Assembly (NCBI GenBank): GCA_016710585.1
Contig: JADJVN010000016.1
Span: forward strand, 28,102-92,101
DNA length: 64,000 nt
DNA from: Saprospiraceae bacterium
Lineage (GTDB): Bacteria; Bacteroidota; Bacteroidia; Chitinophagales; Saprospiraceae
Direction of reading: 5' to 3'
Shown here: positions 1-11,499 of the stretch, one piece after another
How positions within the stretch are numbered: position 1 is the first letter of the stretch
How the letters are laid out: every line of letters begins with the position of its first letter
Notes under the pieces: model-generated
What the model saw: only the letters and a program-made list of their open reading frames with translations
Databases searched by the model: none
What the model was told of the DNA's origin: nothing
Translations under genes and position numbers: made by a program

Positions 1-66
1 ATAAAATATTCAATTCTTACGCTTTTAAAAAATCCTTAACTCAATTACTTAGTATAATTACTAATA

Positions 67-2912
67 TTAATTCTTTTGCACGCCTATTGTAAAGCAATTT
101 GGATTAGGGCAAGAACTACATGCTGCAACAGGCCCTATCGAAAAAGTAGTCAAGCAAGACCCGTTCGTTGCATCTTGTACAGTTACAGTATATGTAGCTG
201 TACCATTTGCTTGTAAAAGTGGATTTCCTCCTGCACCATTTCCAGTTATAGTAATTGGACTTCCAGATGCAGTTGATGCACTTGTATATGCACCAATTTT
301 TACAATATAATTTCCACTACCACCTGTAACAGTTGCACTTAGTGTCAAACTAAACCAATCATCTGTTGAAATAGCTAGAGTTGAATTATTATTACAAAGT
401 GTACTTGTATTTTGAACCGAAATTTGACAACAAGGGATAGTTTTAACTTGAACTGGACAACATAAGCTCACTGTACAACCTGTAGCATCTAATGCAGTAT
501 AATAATATGCTTCATAAGTATCAGATAATCCCAAAGTTGAACTTGTAATCTTTATAGAAATACCCGAACCGATTAAGGTATTAGTCGTGCTATCATACCA
601 CATCACATTAGTCAATCCAGCATCTGCCGTTAATGTCAAAGTATCTGAACCATCATTACAGATCTCATGATAATTTGGAGCACAAGCAAAAAATCCAAAA
701 TCAAATGTATGATTATTTGCTCCTGAAACAGGAATTTGGGTAGTGAGCACAAGTGCCTCTGCACTAGTCCCTACAATGGCTCCATCACTATCTCTTACGT
801 CTTCTTGAGTTGCTGGAATTCCATTATTTGCATTTTGTGTTGTCAATCTATAATTGGCCAATGCTGATTGTTTACTTCCCCCGTTTATATTTGGTATTCT
901 GACTGTGTAAGTCATATTTGCTTGTAATTGAGTAATATTATAAATACTACTTGATGTATTAGTACCTGTTGCATTAGTAAAATAATAATTACCTGAAGAA
1001 TTAGTTACTGCAGTTGCAATCACAGTTCCAGAACTATTGACCAACTGAACTGTAACACCAACAATAGGAGATTCATTTGGGTCTTGTACCCCATCACTAT
1101 CGGTATCTAGCCATATCCTATTTCCTATTTCAATTGGAGGAGGTGGAGTCAATAATTCTATATCACCTATACCAATTCCTTTCCCTTGATTTTCAGAAAC
1201 ACTACTCCCAGTTGGACCCATTGTAGACATTATTGTATACCTTGAAGTATGAACACCTTTGTATTATTTAACACAATGACTCCATTGGTAATTGCCCCAG
1301 CTGGATCTGTCGCAGACATCATGACTTTGGTCAATCCACAAACCGAAGATATTCCACCAGCACAGGCATCACTTTGAATACTTAAATTTGGAAATGAACC
1401 ATTACTTACCCCATTATCATTTCCATAATATTCTACTCCTCCAGAACCTACATTATTAGTCCAAGTTGAACCTGATTTTGTGGCTCTCAATATATCTCCA
1501 AATATGATTACATCATATAGTCCAAAATCGGTTGTAACATTCCTATAATTATCATGACCTGTTTTTATACCATATACATCTAAAACACCCAATATCATAT
1601 CCCCATTATTGTCAAAATCAATGTCGCTCAACAGAGGTTGTGGATTGGTATTGAAATCTGGTCCTTGAACGAAAGTATTATTCCAATTATTCCAATTACC
1701 TTGAGCTATGGGACGTAGAGGACTGTTCAATGTAAAAACAGGTGATGCAGACCAAGTTGAAGTAGCCACATCAAAAGCATATACATGGAGTGATAAATCA
1801 GAACTACTGCCTGTAGAACCATCACATGTGACCCCTACATACAATTTGCCGAGGTAATATTTTAAAGCCCAAGGACGAACCTGACCATTGATACAACCTG
1901 GATTAGGTATATTAAATTGCGAAATATCTCCTCCAGTAGGCGCTGTAAGCGTTGGGGTAAGATTAATTCGAATTAATTTTTTTTCGAATAAGTTGACCGT
2001 AAATAAATATTTTTCATCTGAGCTTATATCAATATCGCCCAGACCAATTTTCCCAACTTTGTCAAAAGCTTCTACATCATGCGTGGGGGTAGTAGGACTA
2101 CTTAATCCTCTTACACTATTTGAAGGAATTGTACCTAGATTTACACCAAGTGCAACGAGATCAACTAATTATGAGGCTGTAGAACTTCCATTGTCAGGAA
2201 CTTTATAAATTGCTCCAAGCCCATTAGGCCCAAGACCTACATGCCTTCGCAGAAATGAAGAAGTAATGATATTTCTTGTTCCTTTATGATGTGCTATACC
2301 CCAGCAAGATCCAACTTGAGATGCTAAGGCTCCAACTGTAGGAGTGGGCGCTGTTCCCACACTTCCCCACCAATTTACATCTGAAGCTAAAGCAGATGTA
2401 AATGAAGTGATAGACCCATTATTAAAATTAAATATAGGGACAGCATTTCTACTTCCCGCTGTAGCATTCAAAATGGGATCTCCTGAACGAAATAATGTGG
2501 TTGCTACCTGAGGATTTAATGTGCTCATATAACATTCTCCCACTTGAAGCCCAAAATTGACAGAAGTAGAAGTTGCAGAAATAAACTGAACACTACTTGT
2601 GTTGCTAGTTCCATTAGGACCACTATAGGTATCAGTAGGATAACCACTAAACTCTACCCGAACAGGAAAGGATGTAACTGCTGGTAATGACCAACTTCCC
2701 GTAGCACTTGAAGTTGTAGTTCCAACAATTGCTCCAGAAGAACTATAAGCAATAACAGTGACACCAGCCATACCATTTTCATCAAAGTCGGTAATGTTCT
2801 CTTTAATTCCGTTTGCATTAAAATCACGGAATACAGTTCCTGAAATTTGAGCAATGGAGTTATTGCAAACAAAAATCATTGCAATAAAATAAATTGATAA
2901 TACTTTTTTCAT
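67..2912 (-). pseudogene. SdrD-like surface protein, copy 3 (broken)
   Basis: Third of three tandem paralogs, shorter because it lacks the N-terminal CUB-like domain. It begins with a signal peptide (start MKKVLSIYF, cleavage near SIAQ) and goes straight into an SdrD-like segment (GTVFRDFNANGIKEN). A propeller-like region, a second SdrD-like domain (IGNRIWLDTDSDGVQDP) and a Cys-rich tail ending CSSCPNPNCFTIGVQKN follow. An in-frame TAA at 2169-2171 interrupts it exactly where the paralogs have a Tyr (VPVYFN). The same frame then stays open to about 1250, where a one-base loss (between VF and TSRYTIMS) shifts the frame into the last 387 codons. Restoring both gives about 948 residues collinear with the intact paralog at 7161-11249. 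Probable cell-surface or secreted structural or adhesion protein. It may be decayed or a consensus error. Confidence 0.8.
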
Positions 2913-2958
2913 TTTAATTCATTCATTCGAAAATTTAAAAAATATAGATATTATATAT

Positions 2959-5900
2959 CTAATTCCTCGTAACATTAACCCCTCCACAATTTGGATTTGG
3001 GCAGCTGCTACATGGACTAACTGGTCCTAAATTTACAGTGATTTGACAAGGAGCACCAGAACTATCTGTTATAGTTAATGTATATACTGTTGCACCATTG
3101 GCTGAGCCATTTTGCAATCTAAAATTTGTATTTGTGCCATAAGTTCCTGAACTTGGAGTCACGATTCCTCCGTTATTGGCAGTGACTGTATAGCTTACTC
3201 CAGTCAATGTTCCAGATGGGCTTAAACTAAATGTGATATAGTCATCTGTAGTTGATGCAGGAGTACCATTACTATTACACTGTACATTGGATAGTCCTGC
3301 TCCAGTTAAAGAACAAGTTGCCGTACAACTCACAACTGGTGTAGTAATAATTGTATCTTTATAACATAGGTCACCAGAATAAAATCTTATAATATAAGTT
3401 GCCCCAGTATTTGGTATATTGTTCTGTATTATTTGCGGATATGGGCTAGCAATCGCACTAGCAGTAGCATAACTAGTATCTGGAGCTCCCGTCCAATTTG
3501 AACCCAATCTAATGCGATATTTATCAGCGTTAATTGGTGTTCCTGAGATTGAAATCGTTCCATTATTATTTGGAGTGGCTAATGTGCAAGTTGGGTTCAT
3601 CACACTCACAGGTACGAAAATCGGTTCACATATAAAAGCTGCATCCAGTGTATGGTTAACATATTGAGCTGCACCAGTCATAACACTTATTACTGGATAT
3701 GTGCCTATTGCCACTGTTGTTTTGCTTGCATCATTATCATTTTGATCTGGCACTGTGCCTTCACCTGTATTTTGAGTGGTTAAATATAATTTACCGCTTG
3801 ATGGCACTGTTAAAGTGTTTCCTACATACTGTCCTGAAGTTCCAAAGACGATGTTATAAGTTGTATTTATTAATACTGCAGTATCTGCTCCTGTGCCTGA
3901 CCAAGTACCACCAACATGATGATATAAAGTACTAAAAAAATATTCACCATTAGCATTTGTCACCGTGGTTGCAATTAAGGTATTACCTTTATACAAAGCT
4001 ACATTCACATTAGGAATCCTTTTTTCAGTAGGGTCTTGTATTCCATCACCATCTTTATCGAGCCACACATAATTCCCTATTTCAATGTATGTTGGTAAAT
4101 CCATAGTCAACTCGACATCACCCATTCCTGCAGCTTTAGAAAAAGTACCATTAGTTGGCGGTGAATTGCTATCGGAAATATAAGCTTCATATCCTTTTAC
4201 ATAAGTTCCATTTTGATTATTATACCATCTCACACCACCTGAAAAATACCATTGTGCCACAGTTTGTGGTTCTGTAATTGGGTCCATGTGGGAAGAAATA
4301 ACTTGACCAGATCCTGGTTGAATCGCTAATCCTCCCAAAGCTGTCTCTGAATGGACAATTGAACCTGTAGTCCAAGTATCATCATTATAAAACTCACCTA
4401 AACCTGGTCCCTGATTATTATTTGGTCCATATCCGATAGTTCCAGCTACTTTAGCATTATTTTCGAGCATATAACTGCCTGAAATAGTTTTAACAGCTCT
4501 CAATATATCGCCTCCTGAATTTACACTTCCAAAACCTGAGCCATTCGGCTTTAAATTATTATAGCCATATTGTAATGCTTTTCTATCTCCAAAGCCTAAA
4601 ACCATAGCGCCATCGATGTCAAACTCAATATCGAAAAATACAGGCTCTTTAAATCCATCATCAGCATTATAGTCATTATGCCAAATATCCCAACCAGTAA
4701 AATACTCCAATAAAGTATTATCCACGTTTGCTGTTGAAGGACCTTTAGGATAACTCAAAGGAAAATTCATTATTTCCGTAAATGTTGAAGTTAATGGAGA
4801 AAATTCATAAACAGCTGCTCTTAAATTGGACTTATTAGTAGTCTCCCCATTACAAATAGTTCCTACATATACTTTTCCTTTATAATATTTACACGCAAAA
4901 CTTTTTTGGACTCCACCTACACAACCTAAAGATGGAATTGTATATGATCCTGTAGCTGTGATATCAGCTAAATTATTGGAGGTATTAAACGTACTTAAAT
5001 CTAATTTATGCAATGTGTTGTTTAATACATTAACCACAAACAATGTGGTCCCGTCATCTGAAATATCCATTCCACCAATTCCTTGATAACAAACCTTCTT
5101 GAATACACCTCCAATAGTATCCATACTAGGCTGATCAAGGTTTGCTGGTAGCATTCTTGCCGAATTACTTGGAATTGTTCCAACATTAATACCTTTTTGA
5201 AGATAAATTAAAATAGACTGGCACACTTGGAGAAGATATATTAGAAATATTTGTTATATAAATTGCATCATAACCACCTGGTCCCAGACCGACATGTCTT
5301 CGTAGAAAAGCAGCACTAAATAATTTTTTAGTTTTTCTATTGTATGATTGAGCCCAAAGAGATCCAACTTTGTCTGCCGTTATAGCAAAAGTATTAATCC
5401 CAGGATCACCAGTATTCGTTTGTGGAAAAGCCAATAAGGCCGGTGAAGTTTTTGAAGTCCCATTAAGTAATGGATCGCCATTTTTATAAATAGGAATTAT
5501 TATATATGGGCTTGTCTGGCTATATGAAGAATTGCTTGTAACCCCTAAATCCACTTTACAATCTGGGCTTGCAATAAATTGTACTGTAGTTCTACCATCA
5601 GACCCATTCAAAGTGCTAAATCCACCACCGTACTCAGCTGGTATATTGCTAAATTCTACACGTATAGGATAATTACTAGTTGGAATGGAAGCAGTATAAT
5701 TCCCATTTCCATCAGTAATATAAGGACCATAGGTAGTACCATCAGCACCAAATGCATAAACTGTAATATTTGGTACACCAATATATTCCCCAACTTGCTT
5801 AACACCATCAGCATTATAATCCTCAAAGACAGTTCCGCCTAACATTGTACCTGAACAAGTTATAACTGGACAGGCCACACCTGTCGAATAGCTATCAGAA

Positions 5901-7039
5901 TCATTCAAACCAGCTACTGCAAAAGCAGCTGAAATAGTTCCTGAAGCATTTGCATTTACTTCTATACAAATTTCTTGTGATGAAACCAAATGCGTTTGAA
6001 TTAAAGCATCAGTATAAGGTGGACCATTATTTTCAGTATCATGTGGCCCAAGGTAAGATAAAAATATGTCGGTTTTTATTGTTTTTAATATGCCGCCAAT
6101 ATTAACAATTATACTATCACCAAGTCGAGCGCCAGTCCATTCGATTTCAGTACATACTGTATATTTACTAACATTACCGCTCAGGTAACAATTTGACACC
6201 TTAACATTTTTAATATTGATACTAGGGCACCCAAAATCGATGGTAAATTTATCAGAACAAACAGTATTATATACTTGATCATATACTTGAACAGCATAGG
6301 CATTTCTTCCTGCAGGAATATTAGTCTCTGTATAGGTTCCATTAACTATAGTTGGATCCCATGAACCAGAATAAAAAGTATATACACCATTTTGATCTCG
6401 AACTAAGTCAAATGGAAAATTAGTTGTATTTTGAGGTAAATTACAAATTTTCAAAGTCCCTGTCCCTGTTCCTACACCACTTTCCATCCAATTGATACTT
6501 GATCCCTGACACATAGGAAATGAGTTGGAGCAACCTGACAAACAACTAATATCCGCATTCCAACCTGCTGCTTGTCCTGATCCATTCGATTTAAAAACAA
6601 AGGTTAAACTTCCAAAAACGTATGAATTTACGTTCAAATTGCTTAGATTAGTCCCTGGTAAGAATACATACAATAATTGACTACTTGTACTTGTTCCATT
6701 ATAAATCCTAAGGGTATCTCCATTCCCTATGTTTATTGAATTGAATAGAAAATTAATTTGTGATCCAGGAGTAGACGATGTGAAGGTTACTGTAATATTT
6801 TGATTTGCGGCATAGCTTGCACCAAGTCCTCCAGAATCATAAAAGCTGCTTGAACAAGTTTTTATTATAGCGCCATCAACAGTTGGAGCTGTGCCTAAGC
6901 TATATGGTTGAGCATGTATGTCCGCTTTACTTATTAAAAAAAAACATAAGATAAAAATCCCTAAGATTTTATAAATGTTAATACAGTCAATACATGAAAT
7001 AAATGGTGACTTCCAGTGAGAAAAGTTAATTTTTTTCAT
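2959..7039 (-). pseudogene. SdrD-like surface protein, copy 2 (one-base frameshift)
   Basis: Near full-length paralog of the gene at 7161-11249. The 5' part (7039-5186) carries a signal peptide, a CUB-like domain with the CSSSFYDSGG motif, and the first SdrD-like domain (MLGGTVFEDYNADGVKQ). The 3' part (about 5200-2959) carries the propeller-like region, the second SdrD-like domain (IGNYVWLDKDGDGIQDP) and the Cys-rich tail ending CPNPNCGGVNVTRN. The reading frame breaks at an A-run near 5200: five A where the paralog alignment needs four, after which KGINVGT resumes in another frame. Removing one A gives about 1360 residues. The last ~600 bp are almost identical to those of copy 1, unlike the N-terminal halves. 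Function unknown; surface exposure is inferred from the domain types. Confidence 0.85.
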
Positions 7040-7060
7040 TCAATACATTTCAATTCACAG

Positions 7061-7100
7061 CAAATATAATTACATATTTCATTTATTTATAATATATAAC
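7061..7100 (-). promoter_or_regulatory. Promoter of SdrD-like copy 2
   Basis: On the minus strand a TATATTTG element (plus-strand 7061-7068) fits the Bacteroidota -7 consensus TAnnTTTG and lies about 20 bp upstream of the start at 7039. The AT-rich block upstream (TTATATATTATAAA) is shared with the promoter of copy 1, so the two genes probably share control. No clear -33 TTG is seen. Confidence 0.5.
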
Positions 7101-7160
7101 TAAATACTGTTGTTTTAAACCAAAAATTCGCTAAATTGAATTAAAAGTCAGTTATTTAGT

Positions 7161-10100
7161 TTAATTCCTCGTAACATTAACCCCACCACAATTTGGATTT
7201 GGGCAGCTACTACATGGACTAACTGGACCTAAATTTACAGTGATTTGACAAGGAGCACCAGAACTATCTGTTATAGTTAATGTATACACTGTTGCACCAT
7301 TGGCTGAGCCATTTTGTAATCTAAAATTAGTATTTACTCCATAAGAACCTGTACTTGGAGTCACGATTCCTCCATTATTGGCAGTAACTGTATAATTTAA
7401 TCCAGTCAATGTTCCTGATGGATTTAAACCAAACGTTATATAATCATCTGTAGTTGAGGCAGGAGTACCATTACTATTACACTGTACATTGGATAGTCCT
7501 GCTCCTGTTAAAGAACAAGTTGCTGTACAACTCACAACTGGTGTTGTAATAATTGTATCTTTATAACATAGATCACCAGAATAAAATCTAATGATATATG
7601 TTGCACCAGCATTCGGTATATTGTTCTGTATTATTTGCGGAAATGGGCTGGCTATAGCACTAGCTGTTGCATAACTTGTATCTGGAGCTCCAGTCCAATT
7701 TGAACCCAATCTTATGCGATATTTATCAGCGTTGATTGGCGTACCCGAGATCGAAATCGTTCCATTATTATTTGGACTAGTCAATGTACAAGTTGGATTG
7801 GTTAAGGTGATTGGAACATAAATTGAATCGCAAAAGAATCCAGCATCTAAAGTGTGATTAACGTATTGCTCTACACCAGTTGTCAAACTAATCGACGGAA
7901 AAGTATCTGTTGTTATCGCCAAAATTACTGGATCATTATCATTTAAATCTGGCACTGATCCCTGGCCAGTATTTGAACTTGTCAATTTTAAACTTCCATA
8001 AGTTCCAGCATCAAGGATAGTATTGTTATATTGACCTCCCGTACCAAATACAATGTTATAAGAAACTGTTTTTAACAAAATTGTATCTGCACCAGTTCCC
8101 GACCATGTACCAGTACTTAAAGCGGATTTACTGCTAAAAAAATACTCGCCATTGGCATTCGTAGTTGTGGTTGCAATCAATGTGCTACCCTTATACAAAG
8201 AAACATTAATTCCAGACAACCTTCTTTCAATTGCATCTTGGATACCATTTCTATTTTGGTCAAACCAAACATAGTTACCTATCTCTATATAATCAGGAAG
8301 ATTACAAGTCAGCTCAATATCCCCCATCCCTGCAGCTTTGGCCATAGTTCCATCTGGAAAGCCATCAGCGGTGACATATGTTTGATATCCATCTACATAT
8401 GTTCCATTTGAGTTATTATATTTTCTAACACCTCCTGAAAACCACCATTGAGATACAGTTTGAGGTAGTGTGATTGGATCCATATGTGAAGAGATAGTTA
8501 TGCCAGACCCAGGTCTTATTGCCAGTCCACCCAAAGCAGTTTCTGAGTGGAATAATGCAGGGGAACTCACATCAGCCCAGGTATCATCATTATAAAACTC
8601 ACCTAAACCTGGTCCTTGATTGTTATTTGGACCATAACCTGTTATACCGCTTACTGTTGCGTTATTTTCTAATATAAAATCACCAGAAGCTGTCTTGACT
8701 GCCCTTAAAATATCGCCTCCGGCTACACCTTGTTCAGCAAAACTTCCATCATATCCATAATTTTGAAACCCGATTTGAAATCCTTTTCTATCCCCAAAGC
8801 CAAGGACCATAGATCCATCCACATCAAATTCAATATCCATAAAAACAGGTTGGCATATTGCAAAATATGTATAATCTTGATGCCATATATACCATCCAAT
8901 TGATGCTTCAAAATCATCGTCTTCTCCATTCACACCGCTTGGCCCCTTTGGGTACGTTAATGGAAAATCCATCACTTTTGTAAAAGTATTTGAACCTGGA
9001 TTAAACTCATAAACTGCTGCTATCATGTTCGATCTATTACTTGTAGATCCATCACATAAACTTCCTATATAAACTTTTCCCTTAAAATATTTACAAGCAA
9101 AAGATCTTTGAACTCCACCTACACATCCCAAACTTGGTATGTTATATGTGCCGGTACGCGTTATATCTGCGAGATTATTACTTGTATTATATGTGCTCAG
9201 ATTTAATAAATTCAATGTATTATCCTTAACATTGATAACCCATAATTCATTTCCATTATCAGATATATCTATACCTCCAATGCCTTGTGCAGCAATCTTC
9301 CTGTAAATACCATCTACAGTGTCTAAACTAGGTTGATTTAAATTTGCAGGAAGTCCTCGTGCAGAATTTGATACATGTGTGCCTACATTTATTCCTTTCG
9401 TACTGAGATTAAAATATACTGGAACACTTGGTGCTGTCAGAGTTGTAAGATTTGTTATATAAATTGCGTCATATCCTCCAGGGCCTAGACCCACATGTCT
9501 TCTTAAAAATGCAGCACTATATAATTGTTTGGTTTTTCTATTGTAAGCTTGTCCCCAAAGCGAACCCACTTTATCAGCTTGAATTGCAAATAGGTTGGTG
9601 CCTGGATTTCCTGTATTTGTTTGTGGAAACCCTAATAATGCATTAGATGTTTTTGATGTTCCATTTAATAATGGGTCACCATTTTTATAAATCGGTGTTA
9701 TGATAATTGGATTAGACTGGCAAAATGTAGCTGGATTGTTTACACCTAGATCTACATTACAATCAGGTGCTGGAATAAATTGCACAGAAGTTCTGCCATC
9801 CACTCCATTAATTGTGCTATAGCCCCCACCATATATTGTAGGTATCCCACTAAATTCTACTCTTATAGGATATGCTGAAGACAAAACAGAAGTTGTGTAC
9901 CTACCAGAATTGTCTGTAAATACAGGCGGCAATGCTATTCCTAAGTTATTAAACACTGTCACCGTCACACCTGCAATACCGACATATTCTCCAGCTTGTT
10001 TTATCCCATCAGCGTTAAAATCTTCAAAAACTATACCACCCAACATGCCTGCTGTACAACCTGTGATTGGACAAGGGTTAGGTGCAATGTAGGTTGAATT

Positions 10101-11249
10101 CGCACTGCAACCTGATTGCATAAAATTTGCAGAAACCGCACCAGATGAACCTGCATTAACATCAATACAAATTTCTTGAGAAGATACAAATTGCATGTCC
10201 AAATATCCAGGAACATATGGGGTATTCCCATCATAATCATGGTCATGAGGTCCCAAATATAGTTTTTGCAAAGTACTTGTATTAATATATTTTGTCGATC
10301 CTGCAATAGTCACATTAATACTGTCTTTTAAAGGAGCTCCAAACCAAGAAACGTTTGCACATATTGTCGCCTTACTCACCCCAGATTTTAAAAAGCAGTC
10401 ACTGATTTTAACATTTGAAATATTCATTGTGCAACAACCAATGTCAAATTGTCGCAAGTCCAAGCATGTCCTTGTATTATTCGAAATTATATAAGCTTGG
10501 AAATCAAATAAAGCTCTACCTACTGGCACAGCATAAATTTTATGGGAGTTGCGTACAATACCACCGTCCCAAGATGCATAATAGTCAGTAGTTACACCAT
10601 TAATATCTTGCCTAAACTGAAAATACTCTAGCGATGTACTTGGTAAATTAGCAAAATTTAATGTTCCAATACCTGAACCAGGAGCAGTCTCCATCCAATT
10701 GACAGATACTCCTTTACAGATTTCATAGCTATTTGAACAACCAGCAATACAAGAAATTGCAGCTGCCCATCCATTAGCGACTCCTGAACCATTTGACTTG
10801 AACCACATCGTGAGACAGCCAGTAGAATATGAATTTATTGTATCGGTCGCTATAGTTCCTGTATTAGTATATAGCATCAAGAGCGGATAAGAAGTATTCA
10901 CGCCATTATAAACTCGCAAACTATCACCACTTGCTATGTTAATTCCAGAAAGAATGAATTTAATCTGTTGACCTGGCGTCATAGAACAAAATGTGACTTT
11001 AATATCTTCATTATTAGCATATTGGCCAGCACTTCCTCCTGAATCATAAATGGTTCCGGCACAAGTACTTATTGTTGCTCCGTTTGGAGCAGTACTCGTT
11101 CCAAATGTATAGGTTGTTTGAGAATATATGTTTGATGTACTAATAAGTAATAACAATAAAATAAAAATCGATGCGATTTTGCAGTTATTAAAACATAAAA
11201 CATATGAAATAACAGATGACCTACTGTCAGACAAGTTTATTTTTTTCAT
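7161..11249 (-). CDS. SdrD-like / CUB-like surface protein, copy 1 (intact)
   Basis: Intact 1362-residue member of the tandem family. Residues 1-44 are a signal peptide ending SNIYSQ. About 55-168 is a CUB-like domain (CAGTIYDSGG, then LRVYNG, then WFKSNGSG). About 400-470 is an SdrD-like beta domain (GGIVFEDFNADGIKQAGEY). About 510-985 is a propeller-like region with repeated DISDNGN / DIEFDVDGSMVLGFGDR segments. About 985-1130 is a second SdrD-like domain (IGNYVWFDQNRNGIQD). The end is a Cys-rich tail finishing CSSCPNPNCGGVNVTRN. The start is set by the signal peptide and the promoter 22 bp upstream. Exported and probably surface-displayed, but it has no classical T9SS type A domain; the conserved tail may take that role (inference). 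First gene of the three in transcription order. Confidence 0.85.
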   Translation of the reverse strand: MKKINLSDSRSSVISYVLCFNNCKIASIFILLLLLISTSNIYSQTTYTFGTSTAPNGATISTCAGTIYDSGGSAGQYANNEDIKVTFCSMTPGQQIKFILSGINIASGDSLRVYNGVNTSYPLLMLYTNTGTIATDTINSYSTGCLTMWFKSNGSGVANGWAAAISCIAGCSNSYEICKGVSVNWMETAPGSGIGTLNFANLPSTSLEYFQFRQDINGVTTDYYASWDGGIVRNSHKIYAVPVGRALFDFQAYIISNNTRTCLDLRQFDIGCCTMNISNVKISDCFLKSGVSKATICANVSWFGAPLKDSINVTIAGSTKYINTSTLQKLYLGPHDHDYDGNTPYVPGYLDMQFVSSQEICIDVNAGSSGAVSANFMQSGCSANSTYIAPNPCPITGCTAGMLGGIVFEDFNADGIKQAGEYVGIAGVTVTVFNNLGIALPPVFTDNSGRYTTSVLSSAYPIRVEFSGIPTIYGGGYSTINGVDGRTSVQFIPAPDCNVDLGVNNPATFCQSNPIIITPIYKNGDPLLNGTSKTSNALLGFPQTNTGNPGTNLFAIQADKVGSLWGQAYNRKTKQLYSAAFLRRHVGLGPGGYDAIYITNLTTLTAPSVPVYFNLSTKGINVGTHVSNSARGLPANLNQPSLDTVDGIYRKIAAQGIGGIDISDNGNELWVINVKDNTLNLLNLSTYNTSNNLADITRTGTYNIPSLGCVGGVQRSFACKYFKGKVYIGSLCDGSTSNRSNMIAAVYEFNPGSNTFTKVMDFPLTYPKGPSGVNGEDDDFEASIGWYIWHQDYTYFAICQPVFMDIEFDVDGSMVLGFGDRKGFQIGFQNYGYDGSFAEQGVAGGDILRAVKTASGDFILENNATVSGITGYGPNNNQGPGLGEFYNDDTWADVSSPALFHSETALGGLAIRPGSGITISSHMDPITLPQTVSQWWFSGGVRKYNNSNGTYVDGYQTYVTADGFPDGTMAKAAGMGDIELTCNLPDYIEIGNYVWFDQNRNGIQDAIERRLSGINVSLYKGSTLIATTTTNANGEYFFSSKSALSTGTWSGTGADTILLKTVSYNIVFGTGGQYNNTILDAGTYGSLKLTSSNTGQGSVPDLNDNDPVILAITTDTFPSISLTTGVEQYVNHTLDAGFFCDSIYVPITLTNPTCTLTSPNNNGTISISGTPINADKYRIRLGSNWTGAPDTSYATASAIASPFPQIIQNNIPNAGATYIIRFYSGDLCYKDTIITTPVVSCTATCSLTGAGLSNVQCNSNGTPASTTDDYITFGLNPSGTLTGLNYTVTANNGGIVTPSTGSYGVNTNFRLQNGSANGATVYTLTITDSSGAPCQITVNLGPVSPCSSCPNPNCGGVNVTRN

Positions 11250-11270
11250 TCAGTTCAATTCAATTGAAGA

Positions 11271-11310
11271 CAAATGTAATTATATATTTTATTTTTTTAT
11301 AATATATAAC
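11271..11310 (-). promoter_or_regulatory. Promoter of SdrD-like copy 1
   Basis: Minus-strand TACATTTG (plus 11271-11278) matches TAnnTTTG and is preceded by the same AT-rich block found before copy 2. The start codon follows about 20 nt downstream. The remaining ~190 bp up to 11499 is AT-rich and shows no gene. Confidence 0.5.
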
Positions 11311-11499
11311 TATTTATACATTGAATTGTACAATATTTCCAAATTTTATATTTATTCTCCTAAAAATTACCACATTACATATAAAAGGTTAATTAATTGC
11401 AGAATATTTCTTAAATTATTAGATCATCAAATTAAAATAATACCCCATCCTATTATACCCCATTTAAATTGTTATACTTAAAAAAACATGAAATGAATA

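Noticed and set aside
5186..5230. Programmed frameshifting in surface protein copy 2
   Set aside because: The shift needed is +1 at a short A-run with no known +1 signal, and the paralog has the uninterrupted frame; a one-base insertion is simpler.
11128..11481. 117-codon plus-strand ORF opposite the start of surface protein copy 1
   Set aside because: It is antisense to a signal peptide and AT-rich intergenic DNA, and its composition is biased to Ile/Asn/Tyr.
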